A stretch of DNA of 64,000 bases, taken from NCBI GenBank assembly GCA_025352125.1, contig JANXTZ010000055.1, positions 17,050-81,049 of the forward strand, read 5' to 3'. This document shows, piece after piece, positions 1 through 7,758 of this stretch. The notes under the pieces are model-generated. The model was not told where the DNA came from, did no database searches, and was given only the letters and a program-made list of their open reading frames with translations. The translations under genes were made by a program, and so were the position numbers. This DNA is from Deinococcales bacterium (GTDB taxonomy: Bacteria; Deinococcota; Deinococci; Deinococcales; JAAFIG01). Numbering within the stretch: the stretch's first letter is position 1; every line of letters begins with the position of its first letter.

Positions 1-1
1 C

Positions 2-67
2 CGTCCAACCATTGCGGCTGGCGCGACGTTTAAGGGCAGTTACGAGATTGTGTTTTCGTTGAAGTAA
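2..67 (+). CDS. 3' end of an unidentified gene
   Basis: An open frame enters from the left edge and ends with TAA at 65-67. Its last residues read GATFKGSYEIVFSLK, an alternating polar/hydrophobic strand-like pattern that would suit a beta-rich protein. Only 21 residues are visible, so family and reality cannot be judged. The hicB promoter begins immediately after it. Confidence 0.35.
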   Translation, partial: RPTIAAGATFKGSYEIVFSLK

Positions 68-86
68 TCTCGAGCAGTGCTAGACT
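59..86 (+). promoter_or_regulatory. Leaderless promoter of hicBA
   Basis: A TAGACT -10 box at 81-86 ends six bases before the hicB ATG at 93, so transcription would begin at or next to the start codon. A possible -35 (TTGAAG, 59-64) lies 16 bp upstream. There is no Shine-Dalgarno sequence. Confidence 0.55.
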
Positions 87-92
87 GATTGC

Positions 93-299
93 ATGAACGA
101 ATTGATTTTTCTGGTGGAAGAAGCCCCAGAGGGTGGTTTTAACGCTCGAGCTTTGGGTGAAAGCATTTTCACCCAAGCCGATACTGAAATAGAATTGCAC
201 GCCATGGTTCGAGATGCGGTGTTGTGCCATTTTGATGAAGGGAAAGCCCCAAAGATTTTGCGTTTGCATTTTGTTCGTGAAGAAGTTTTGGCGGTATGA
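93..299 (+). CDS. hicB: HicB-family antitoxin (short form)
   Basis: This 68-residue protein has the partial RNase-H-like fold of the UPF0150/HicB family, with a beta-hairpin start (ELIFLVEEAPEGGFNARAL) and a central helix. In this family it binds and neutralises the HicA mRNA interferase and often represses its own operon. It lacks the C-terminal DNA-binding extension found in long HicB proteins. Its stop overlaps the hicA start as ATGA at 296-299, so the two are translationally coupled with antitoxin first, the reverse of the classical hicA-hicB order. Identification rests on size, pattern and the neighbouring hicA. Confidence 0.78.
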   Translation: MNELIFLVEEAPEGGFNARALGESIFTQADTEIELHAMVRDAVLCHFDEGKAPKILRLHFVREEVLAV

Positions 300-538
300 A
301 ACTTCCCCGCGATATTTCTGCGAGTGACCTGATTGGATTGCTCAAGGTTTTCGGGTATGCGGTTGTACGTCAAACAGGAAGCCATATTCGACTCACAACC
401 CAGCAAAACGGTGAGCATCATCTCACCATTCCGCGTCATGATCCGCTGCGTGTTGGCACACTTGCAGCGCTTCTATCCGAAACTGCTGTTCATCCTGGAT
501 TATCTCGTGAAGAATTTTTAAAACAGTTGTTTGGGTAA
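296..538 (+). CDS. hicA: HicA-family mRNA interferase toxin
   Basis: This 80-residue YcfA/HicA toxin is predicted to cleave mRNA with a double-stranded-RNA-binding-like fold. The diagnostic stretch is G-S-H at residues 28-30, the catalytic histidine of the family, followed by a basic strand (IRLT) and HHLTIPRHDPLRVGTLAALL. It starts inside the end of hicB and shares its leaderless promoter. It ends six bases before the convergent nusB stop, so the pair is isolated and probably addictive on its own. Confidence 0.87.
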   Translation: MKLPRDISASDLIGLLKVFGYAVVRQTGSHIRLTTQQNGEHHLTIPRHDPLRVGTLAALLSETAVHPGLSREEFLKQLFG

Positions 539-544
539 TCAAAC

Positions 545-1000
545 CTATCCGAGATGCTTAATAAGGCGTGCAAGCACCCCATTCACAAACTTCCCGCTTT
601 CCTCGCCGCCGTAGCGTTTGGCTATCCTGACCGCCATCTCAATCACGACGGGGTGCGGGGTGTCCAAGAACATCATTTCATAACTCGAAATGCGCAAAAT
701 GGTCAAATCGGTTTGCGACATTTGCGTGAACGTCCAACCTTCAATCACGCGCTCTAAAGTCTGGTCCACGTCGTAACGTTTTTCATCAAACCCCAAGACC
801 AGACGGTGGGCAAAGATCATGCCCTCGGTGTCCAGGGCGCTGGGTTCGTCGCGGTCACGGGTTTCTTTTTTTTCGTCAACCTCGAGTTTGGCGTTTTCCC
901 AGGCGGTGTTGATGTCGTTGCCACCCTGTTCTGCCTCAAACAAGACCCGAAAGGCGAGTTCTCTGGCGCGGCGGCGTGTGCCCGTTTGAACTTCAGCCAT
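545..1000 (-). CDS. nusB: Transcription antitermination protein NusB
   Basis: NusB binds boxA RNA with S10/NusE during rRNA antitermination. The protein is 151 residues and all-helical, with the family opening RRRARELAFRVLFEAEQG and the C-terminal signature ETPHPVVIEMAV-like (here DTPHPVVIEMAVRIAKRYG) followed by FVNGVLARL. I start it at the ATG at 1000 (MAEVQTGTRRRA) and not eight codons further upstream, because NusB proteins begin just before the RRRARE helix. The start overlaps the Asp23 stop by 8 bp (993-1000), indicating an Asp23-nusB operon. Confidence 0.93.
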   Translation of the reverse strand: MAEVQTGTRRRARELAFRVLFEAEQGGNDINTAWENAKLEVDEKKETRDRDEPSALDTEGMIFAHRLVLGFDEKRYDVDQTLERVIEGWTFTQMSQTDLTILRISSYEMMFLDTPHPVVIEMAVRIAKRYGGEESGKFVNGVLARLIKHLG

Positions 1001-1352
1001 TGCTGACTTCCAGGGGCAGCACAATGCTTTGCACGGTCACGTTGACGGCTTTGACGCTCAAGCCGGTCATGACTTCAATGTTTTCGGCGACCACGCGTTG
1101 CACCTCAAGCGCCGCCTCTGGGATGGGGCGTCCGTAATCGACGTTGACGCTCAAATCGACGATCACGTTGGCATTCTCGCGGGTGATGTTGATGCCCTTC
1201 AGGCGTTTGCCTGCCAGAAATTCGCCCATTTTGACGGGTGGCGTGACGGGGGTGACGCCTTTGACGCCTTCGATGGCGATGCTGGCGATTCCGGTGAGCA
1301 CATCTTTGGAGATGTCCACCTCGAGCTTGTGTTGGGAGGTTTTGACTGGCAT
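993..1352 (-). CDS. Asp23/Gls24 family envelope protein
   Basis: This 119-residue cytoplasmic protein has the Asp23/Gls24 pattern: ISKDVLTGIASIAIEGVKGV near the start, then a basic GINIT segment, the hydrophobic strand NVIVDLSVNVDYG, and a closing helix and strand around VQRVVAENIEVMTGLSVKAVNVTV. Members are linked to alkaline or envelope stress in Gram-positive bacteria and often sit beside nusB, as here (8-bp overlap). Its precise role is not known. The start is a normal ATG with no competing in-frame start nearby. Confidence 0.88.
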   Translation of the reverse strand: MPVKTSQHKLEVDISKDVLTGIASIAIEGVKGVTPVTPPVKMGEFLAGKRLKGINITRENANVIVDLSVNVDYGRPIPEAALEVQRVVAENIEVMTGLSVKAVNVTVQSIVLPLEVSNG

Positions 1353-1399
1353 GGGCGCATTCTAGCGCTTTGCTTGGGAAAAGGGGAGGGCAAGTGTTT

Positions 1400-1405
1400 T
1401 AGACT
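1400..1405 (+). promoter_or_regulatory. -10 box of leaderless exonuclease III gene
   Basis: TAGACT ends six bases before the GTG at 1412, the same box and spacing as for hicB. The purine run at 1381-1390 is too far upstream to act as a ribosome site, so the GTG is probably the first transcribed codon. Confidence 0.5.
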
Positions 1406-1411
1406 GGTCTC

Positions 1412-2173
1412 GTGCAAGTCATGACTTTTAACCTCAACGGTATTCGCAGCGCCCACAACAAGGGCGCGTTCGCATGGCTGGCGGAACAGCAACCAGACAT
1501 TATTTTGCTGCAAGAAGTTCGGGCGCTCGAGCATCAACTGCCCGATCTCGGTTTGAAGGGTTATCACGCATTTTGGAATCCTGCGGCAAAACCTGGCTAT
1601 TCTGGCGTTGGAATGCTGACCAAGCTCGAGCCTAAAAGTGTTTCGTTCGGCATCGACTCGAGCGAATTCGATACGGAGGGTCGGGTGCTGCGGGCTGAGT
1701 TTGACGGTTTTGATGTTCTCAGCGCCTACATTCCCAGTGGCTCGAGTGGCGAGGAGCGTCAGGCGGCAAAAATGCGTTTTCTGGCAGAATTTTTGGCGCA
1801 TCTCGAGGTTTTAAAAGCTGACGGGCGCGAGTTGATTGTCGGCGGGGATTTCAACATTGCGCATCAAAAGATTGACCTGAAAAACTGGCGCGGCAATCAA
1901 AACCAAAGCGGTTTCTTGCCCGAAGACCGCGCCTGGATTGACGGTTTGCTCAGTCTAGGCTGGCGTGACAGCTTCAGGGATTTGGTGGGTCCAGAGGCGG
2001 CGTATTACTCGTGGTGGTCGGCGCGGGGCGGGGCGCGGGCGAAAAATATCGGTTGGCGTCTGGATTATCAATTCACCACGCCCAAGCTGGCGGCGCTGGC
2101 TGCAAACCCACGAATTCACAGCTCCGACCTTTTTTCAGATCATGCGCCCGTGATTCTCGAGTATCAGATTTGA
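1412..2173 (+). CDS. xth: Exodeoxyribonuclease III / AP endonuclease
   Basis: This base-excision repair enzyme of the endonuclease/exonuclease/phosphatase fold is 253 residues, normal for ExoA/XthA. It cleaves DNA 5' of abasic sites and has 3'-5' exonuclease activity. Visible motifs are NLNGIR (residues 7-12), the metal ligand in LLQEVR (E36 region), GGDFNIAHQKIDLKN, the WSARGGARAKNIGWRLDY segment, and the catalytic SDHAPV near the end. The GTG start is chosen because MQVMTFNLNGIR aligns exactly with the usual N-terminus. The TGA stop overlaps the next gene's TTG. Confidence 0.94.
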   Translation: MQVMTFNLNGIRSAHNKGAFAWLAEQQPDIILLQEVRALEHQLPDLGLKGYHAFWNPAAKPGYSGVGMLTKLEPKSVSFGIDSSEFDTEGRVLRAEFDGFDVLSAYIPSGSSGEERQAAKMRFLAEFLAHLEVLKADGRELIVGGDFNIAHQKIDLKNWRGNQNQSGFLPEDRAWIDGLLSLGWRDSFRDLVGPEAAYYSWWSARGGARAKNIGWRLDYQFTTPKLAALAANPRIHSSDLFSDHAPVILEYQI

Positions 2174-3738
2174 ACAACACTCGAGCCACGCGGTTGGGCT
2201 GGTCGCTGGCGGTGGTGCCAATTGGGTTTTTGTTGGTTTTTTTGGCTTTTCCAATTCTCAAATTGCTGTTTGGCTCGTTCTCGCTGGCAGGATTTCGGGC
2301 GGTGCTCGAGAATCCGTATTATGTTGCCAGGTTGGTCTGGACATTCCAGAGTGCGGGTATGTCAATGCTGCTGACCGTGGTGTTGGGCGTGCCGGTGGCG
2401 GTTGTGTTTGCCAAGTTCGATTTTTTTGGCAAGCGCACACTCGAGGCAATCCTCACCTTGCCATTTGTCGTGCCGACCATTGTCGTGGCGATGGGGTTTA
2501 ACGCCCTTTTCGGCGCGAATGGTTTGACAGGCATCAATTTCTCGGGCACGGCGTTTTTGATTGTTCTGGCAAATCTGTTTTACAATTTTGCGCTGGTGGT
2601 GCGCATCGTCTCGGGTTTTCTGGGTACACTCGACACCGACCTAGAGGACGCTGCCAAGGGTGAGGGTGCGAATACTTGGCAGGTTTTTAGGTTCATCACA
2701 CTGCCGATTGCCAGACCCGCAATATTGGCTTCCTCGGCGTTGGTGTTTTTGTATTGCTTTGCCTCGTTCGGCGTGCCGCTTCTGCTGGGGGCGGGGCGGT
2801 TCAACACGCTCGAGGTGGAAGTCTGGCAGTCGGTCAGCAGTCAGCTCAAATTAACCCAAGCCAGCGCTTTGGCGTTGCTGCAACTGCTGGTCACGTTTAT
2901 GGCAAGTCTGGTTTACACCCGAGCACAATCTGACGCCCGAATCGCGCTCGAGTTTGGCGCAAAACGTCCATTTGCCAAAGGGGTCGCTCGGGTGATTTTG
3001 ATGGCCTGCGTGAGTTTTACGCTGATCTTGACGCTGACGCCGATGCTGGCGTTGTTACGTCAGGCGCTGTTTGACAGTCAGGGTTTGACAATCGCGTTTT
3101 TTGTCAATGCGCTGAAGCTCGGTGACGGTTTGAGTGATGTTCCGATTCTGTTGGCGCTCAAAAATGCGGTTTTGTTCGTGACGCTGACCTTGTTGCTGGC
3201 GGTGCCACTCGGTTTGCTGTACGCGGTTGCAACGCAATTTACAGGCTCAAGAATTCTTGATGCACTGTCCTTGGTGCCGCTCATGACCAGCGCGACATTG
3301 CTCGGTGTGGCGTTTATTGTGGCGTATCCAGACTTGACCGCGAATCTTGGCTTGTTGATAGCGGCGTACACCATTGGCGCGTATCCGTTCATCGTGCGCA
3401 GTGTGCTGCCAGCGCTTCGGGCGTTGCCACTCGAGATTCTCGAGGCAGCACGGGTTTGTGGGGCAACCGAATTTCAGGTGTTCTGGTTTGTGACCTTGCC
3501 ACTCCTGCGTCCCGCCCTAAGCACGGGTATCGCCTTTGCGTTTGCCAGCGTGATCGGAGAGTTCAGCGCGACCCTGGTGCTTTCAAGACCCGAATGGGCG
3601 ACGCTGACCACAGTCATCTACACCAAACTTGGGCGACCAGGGCAATTGGGTGAAGCCAGCGCCGTTGCCGTGATGCTGTTGTTGCTGACCACTGGCGGTT
3701 TTTTGTTGCTTGATCGTGCCAGGGGCAAAATGGCTTAG
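2170..3738 (+). CDS. ABC transporter permease, two fused permease domains (ThiP/FbpB type)
   Basis: This 522-residue integral membrane protein has two BPD_transp_1 halves of about six segments each. Each half has an EAA coupling loop: DLEDAAKGEGANTWQVFRF and a second around LEAARVCGATEFQVFWF, both followed by TLPxxRPAx. This layout is typical of thiamine (ThiP) and ferric-iron (FbpB/AfuB) importers. No binding protein or ATPase gene lies nearby, so the substrate is unknown. The frame is open far upstream inside exoA, but the TTG at 2170, overlapping the exoA stop as TTGA, best fits the hydrophobic start (LGWSLAVVPIGFLLVF). Confidence 0.85.
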   Translation: MNNTRATRLGWSLAVVPIGFLLVFLAFPILKLLFGSFSLAGFRAVLENPYYVARLVWTFQSAGMSMLLTVVLGVPVAVVFAKFDFFGKRTLEAILTLPFVVPTIVVAMGFNALFGANGLTGINFSGTAFLIVLANLFYNFALVVRIVSGFLGTLDTDLEDAAKGEGANTWQVFRFITLPIARPAILASSALVFLYCFASFGVPLLLGAGRFNTLEVEVWQSVSSQLKLTQASALALLQLLVTFMASLVYTRAQSDARIALEFGAKRPFAKGVARVILMACVSFTLILTLTPMLALLRQALFDSQGLTIAFFVNALKLGDGLSDVPILLALKNAVLFVTLTLLLAVPLGLLYAVATQFTGSRILDALSLVPLMTSATLLGVAFIVAYPDLTANLGLLIAAYTIGAYPFIVRSVLPALRALPLEILEAARVCGATEFQVFWFVTLPLLRPALSTGIAFAFASVIGEFSATLVLSRPEWATLTTVIYTKLGRPGQLGEASAVAVMLLLLTTGGFLLLDRARGKMA

Positions 3739-5684
3739 AGCCTGGCTTGATCGGTTCCAGCCCGAGCGGCGGTTGTTCCTATCGGCAGAAAAAGCTTGAA
3801 TGTGGTTCCCGCGCCGACTTGGGTCTGGATTTCAAGTTCGCCACCAAAATGTCCGCGCACGATGTCACGGATGATGCTCAAACCCAGTCCGGTGCCCTTG
3901 CCAACAGGTTTGGTCGTGAACAGGGGTTCAAAAATCTTGGGCAAGATGGCGTCAGGAATGCCCATACCATTGTCGGTGACGCTGAAAACCAACTCGGTTT
4001 GACCGAGTTGAACCCGAGTGCCGAAGATCAGTTCCACCCGCGCATCTTCTCTGCCCTCAGTGGCATGAATGGCGTTGATGACCAGGTTTGAGACCACTTG
4101 CGTAAAACGACCTGGCTCGCCGCGCAACAGTGTACCAGCGATTCCAGGGTTCAAAGAGATGACAACCTTGGCACTTGCGGCTTGATGCTCGAGCATCGAA
4201 AGTGTGTCCTGTGCAACGTCAACAGGATCAAACAAGGTGGCTTCGTTGCTCGAGAAGCGGGTTTGGTTACGCATTTTGCGCACGAATTCGCCCAGGCGGT
4301 CGAGGGTGACGGTGGTGTCTTGCAAACTTTTTTGAAGCTCTTTCGCAATCTCGGTGTGGTCTTCCGTGGTCACGTCGGGGTTGCCAAGGCTTTGCGCGTA
4401 CTCGTCTGCCAGCGAACGCGCCTGATGCAAGTAATTGAGACTGGCAGCCAGTGGCGTGTTGACCTCGTGGGCTAGACCGGCGGTTAACTGCCCAATGCTG
4501 GCAAGTTTTTCGCTCGAAACCAAGCGTTCACGGCTGTCCTCGAGTTCCTGGGTGCGTTCCTGGATGCGCGTCTCGAGTTGGTTGTTCATGTTTAAAAGCT
4601 GACTTGTCAGACTGCGGTTTTCGCGCAAGATCAGGATTTGACGAACAAGCACCAATGTGGTGATCACGGCGGCGGCAAAGACACCGACCACATCGCCCAG
4701 TTCAGAATCCAGATGCGAGCGAATCAGTGGAATGTAAATCAGCACCGCCGCCAGATACGGCGCATACACACTTAACCAACCCAGGGAGATGAGACTTTGA
4801 CGGGTCAGCAGGCTCGAGGGTTGAGGGCTAAAACCAAGGTAAGCTCCAAGGCAAAAAATGATCAGGCACAAGAAAAAACCGCTATCGCTCAAACCGCCTT
4901 GCTGGTAAAGTCCCAGGCTCAACTGAGCACCAATGACAGCATCCAGCAGCACCAAAGACGTGATGCCCAAACTGATCAAGATTGCCAAGCGTTGTATTAA
5001 AATGGTGCTCTGCACGGTCACGACAACGGCGACACACAGCACCAAGATATCGATTGGCGTGCCATTGAAAGGAACCCTGGGCAAGTCAGCGTTCGCAACC
5101 CTGAACGCCGTTGTGCCTGGGATCAGCAATTGACCGCCGTTTTGGATAATTTTATCCAGAAAAGAAGTCCAAAATAAAATTCCTACCGTCAATACCAACA
5201 AGGACACGTCAAGGCTTGAACGCACCACCTCGAGTCGGCTGGTTTTGCGCCGTGGGATGCGAAGCAAACCAATGATCAACAACAGGCTTGTGCCCGCATA
5301 CATCAAATCAATTGGGTTAAATTGTACTGGGCTAAATGGTACTGTGCTAAAATGCGCTTGGTTCAATCGGCTTTGCAAGCCGAACTCTAAAATGGCGTGC
5401 AGAATATCTGCCAGCACGTGCAATCCACCCCCCCAAACGAACGGCTGCATGATGAATCGCAGGTTTGGATTTTGAATCTGCAATGCTCGAGCCAGAAAGA
5501 CCAGTGCCAAGATTTCTATTGGCAGGTTGAAAAGTACCACTCGTGCCTGTTGCCAGTTTGTACCCCCAATTCTCAAACCAAGCATCAAAAAATAGGTCAT
5601 TCCAAGCGTCAAGATCAGCAAAAACATGGGTTTCAAAGTTTTAAAACGAGGGTCGGGAGTTGTAAAAGCAACTTCGGGGATCAT
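3735..5684 (-). CDS. Membrane sensor histidine kinase (active paralogue)
   Basis: This 649-residue kinase has about ten predicted membrane segments in residues 15-370, a coiled coil (LETRIQERTQELEDSRERL), a dimerisation helix with the phospho-acceptor His406 in AHEVNTPL, and a complete HATPase_c domain: N-box SNLVINAIHA, G1 VTDNGMGIP, and G2 GKGTGLGLS. The long membrane domain has no recognisable extracellular sensor, so the signal may be membrane-borne. It follows its paralogue in an ATGA overlap (5681-5684) and is probably translated with it. Its stop nearly meets the convergent permease gene. Likely targets are the two REC proteins encoded upstream in the same direction. Confidence 0.9.
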   Translation of the reverse strand: MIPEVAFTTPDPRFKTLKPMFLLILTLGMTYFLMLGLRIGGTNWQQARVVLFNLPIEILALVFLARALQIQNPNLRFIMQPFVWGGGLHVLADILHAILEFGLQSRLNQAHFSTVPFSPVQFNPIDLMYAGTSLLLIIGLLRIPRRKTSRLEVVRSSLDVSLLVLTVGILFWTSFLDKIIQNGGQLLIPGTTAFRVANADLPRVPFNGTPIDILVLCVAVVVTVQSTILIQRLAILISLGITSLVLLDAVIGAQLSLGLYQQGGLSDSGFFLCLIIFCLGAYLGFSPQPSSLLTRQSLISLGWLSVYAPYLAAVLIYIPLIRSHLDSELGDVVGVFAAAVITTLVLVRQILILRENRSLTSQLLNMNNQLETRIQERTQELEDSRERLVSSEKLASIGQLTAGLAHEVNTPLAASLNYLHQARSLADEYAQSLGNPDVTTEDHTEIAKELQKSLQDTTVTLDRLGEFVRKMRNQTRFSSNEATLFDPVDVAQDTLSMLEHQAASAKVVISLNPGIAGTLLRGEPGRFTQVVSNLVINAIHATEGREDARVELIFGTRVQLGQTELVFSVTDNGMGIPDAILPKIFEPLFTTKPVGKGTGLGLSIIRDIVRGHFGGELEIQTQVGAGTTFKLFLPIGTTAARAGTDQARL

Positions 5685-7582
5685 AAAATTTCCTTGACTG
5701 AATTGGCTTTCGGAATTGAGATATCAAACCGTGTCCCGATACCGATTTGACTGTTGAGGGCAATATCACCCGAGAAATGACCTTTGACGATATCGTGTAC
5801 CACCGACAAGCCAAGACCGTCGCTGTTCTCGCCGAGCATCGAAAACTTTGGTTCAAAAATACTGGTCACAACATCTTCAGTCAGTGCCAAACCATTGTTC
5901 TCAACGCTCAAGTGCATGGTTTTGGCGCTCGAAACCAAGACAATATGCACCCAGGACAGGCTTTGGTCTGGCTGTCCCGCACAGGCTTGAATGCTGGTCA
6001 ACACGAGTTCATTCAAAATTTGTTTCAAGCGCAACGGATCGCCGTGAATCGGTACGGGTTCAACTGGCAAAGTAAGCTCGAGCTTGACCTGATGCTGGGT
6101 TGCCTGATACTCGAGGTGGACAAAACTGTCTTGCAGGGTTTGTCGGGCATCAAAATCCGTGGTGTCTTTGCTGGACATGCGGCTTTGTTCGCGCACCCGT
6201 CTGATGAACCGACCCAGGCGTTCCAGACTGCGTTCAATTCTTTCATGAACCGATTCGAGTTCATTGGCAATTTCAAGATGATCGTCTTTGGTAACATTGG
6301 GGGCGAGAAGTGAGTTTTTGTACTCACGCACCAATTCCCTGGCATGAGACAGGTCGTACAAACTGGCTGCGAGTGGTGTGTTGACCTCGTGGGCAACGCT
6401 GGCGGTGACCCGTCCAAGACTGGCAAGTTTTTCACTTGCCACCAACTGGGCTTGACTTTCTTGCAGCAACGCGGTTTTGGCGTTCAGCTCTTCGGTACGT
6501 TCCTGCACGCGCTGTTCCAGATTCAATGACAATGTTTTCAGACTTTTATTCAACTGTGCATTGTCGTACAGCTCTATGGATTGTCGAAACAGGGCAAGTA
6601 CGACCGCCAGACCTGTGCCTGTCAAAACGCCAATTTCGTTGATGCCCGAATCGTTTTTGCGAAAAACATTGACCAAAAAAACAATAAACACACAAACCTG
6701 AGTGACCAGAGCCAGCGTTTGCCAGTTTGAACCCATTTCTTTTTTGGAATTGCTTGCCAACCGATCATTCATGACCAAATCATTTTTTGATAAAAGACTC
6801 GAAACCGCAGCCAAACAAAACAACACAACGCAGACCGTGACCAGTAAATCCAAAGGATTTGCAGTTTGGTAAGAATTGCTCGCTTCCTGAATGTTGAACA
6901 AAATATCGAATAAACCCATGCCGGTTAACCCCAGCGCCAAGCTCGAGAATTGAAATTTGGTTAAATTTCCTCGACCATTGAACATCAGTAAACTGAGGCT
7001 GATCAACTGTAAAACGTCCATGATTGGGTAAACAAGACTTAAAATCAATGCCAAATACTGTTGACCGTACTCGAGAACCGTATCTGCCAAGTAAATACGC
7101 CAAGCCAAAATCATCAGGGTGGTCATGACAATTGCAATTTCGATGTTGAGCTTTAAACCCTCGCGTTTGGTTTGTATTTTTTTACGCGGCACAAAAGAAA
7201 ACGCGACAATCAAAGTGATGGGTTGTAACACGTAGAAAAGGTCAGCGATTGAAGGAAAAGGATTCATTTTAAGGACAATTTCGAGATATGCCCAGAGAAT
7301 ATCGCCCAACCCAAGAAACATTAAACTGAGCGAAATCCAAAACCACATTTTTTTCATGGGATCGCTGTGCTGTTTTGAAACCAAATACATGATCCAGGCG
7401 GCAATAAAACTTGGCGGAACATTGAACAAGTCGCCACGTATCACTTCAAAAGCTTGTCCACCAACTTGCAGCAACAAAACAATTGTCTCCAAAATTCCAA
7501 AAAAGATCAGGACACCCAACCACACCATTAATTTTTTTTGTGGTATTCGAGCCATGTTCTGAGATGTGGTTGCACTTGTCAA
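5681..7582 (-). CDS. Membrane histidine-kinase paralogue with degenerate ATP-binding site
   Basis: This 633-residue paralogue shares the multi-pass N-terminus, coiled coil (LEQRVQERTEELNAK) and phospho-acceptor His398 in AHEVNTPL. Its ATPase domain has lost key residues. The N-box reads NELVLTSIQA with Ser530 in place of the Mg-binding Asn, G1 reads VENNGLAL with Asn562 in place of the Asp, and only the end of G2 (GLGLS) remains. It may be a regulatory partner that is phosphorylated by the intact kinase in a heterodimer (inference). The start is uncertain: TTG at 7582 has AAAGG upstream, and an in-frame ATG lies at 7555. Confidence 0.87.
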   Translation of the reverse strand: MTSATTSQNMARIPQKKLMVWLGVLIFFGILETIVLLLQVGGQAFEVIRGDLFNVPPSFIAAWIMYLVSKQHSDPMKKMWFWISLSLMFLGLGDILWAYLEIVLKMNPFPSIADLFYVLQPITLIVAFSFVPRKKIQTKREGLKLNIEIAIVMTTLMILAWRIYLADTVLEYGQQYLALILSLVYPIMDVLQLISLSLLMFNGRGNLTKFQFSSLALGLTGMGLFDILFNIQEASNSYQTANPLDLLVTVCVVLFCLAAVSSLLSKNDLVMNDRLASNSKKEMGSNWQTLALVTQVCVFIVFLVNVFRKNDSGINEIGVLTGTGLAVVLALFRQSIELYDNAQLNKSLKTLSLNLEQRVQERTEELNAKTALLQESQAQLVASEKLASLGRVTASVAHEVNTPLAASLYDLSHARELVREYKNSLLAPNVTKDDHLEIANELESVHERIERSLERLGRFIRRVREQSRMSSKDTTDFDARQTLQDSFVHLEYQATQHQVKLELTLPVEPVPIHGDPLRLKQILNELVLTSIQACAGQPDQSLSWVHIVLVSSAKTMHLSVENNGLALTEDVVTSIFEPKFSMLGENSDGLGLSVVHDIVKGHFSGDIALNSQIGIGTRFDISIPKANSVKEIL

Positions 7583-7758
7583 AATAAAGCCTTTGAAATC
7601 ATGGGTTTGGAATGGCTAAAGCCCCCGAGTGAAGTCCTGTGGTAAAACGATTTTACGTGCTTGCAAGCCATTCAAAAGTCCAAACTTGGCAATGGGAGCG
7701 CGTTCATCAGCCTCAAGCCAGAAACACTCGAGCGATCAAAGTCATTTGAGCCAATCGT

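Noticed and set aside
2011..2169. Extension of the permease gene upstream to 2,011
   Set aside because: This part overlaps the exonuclease III C-terminus in another frame and reads as Arg/Gly-rich nonsense. The TTG at 2,170 fits the membrane protein start.
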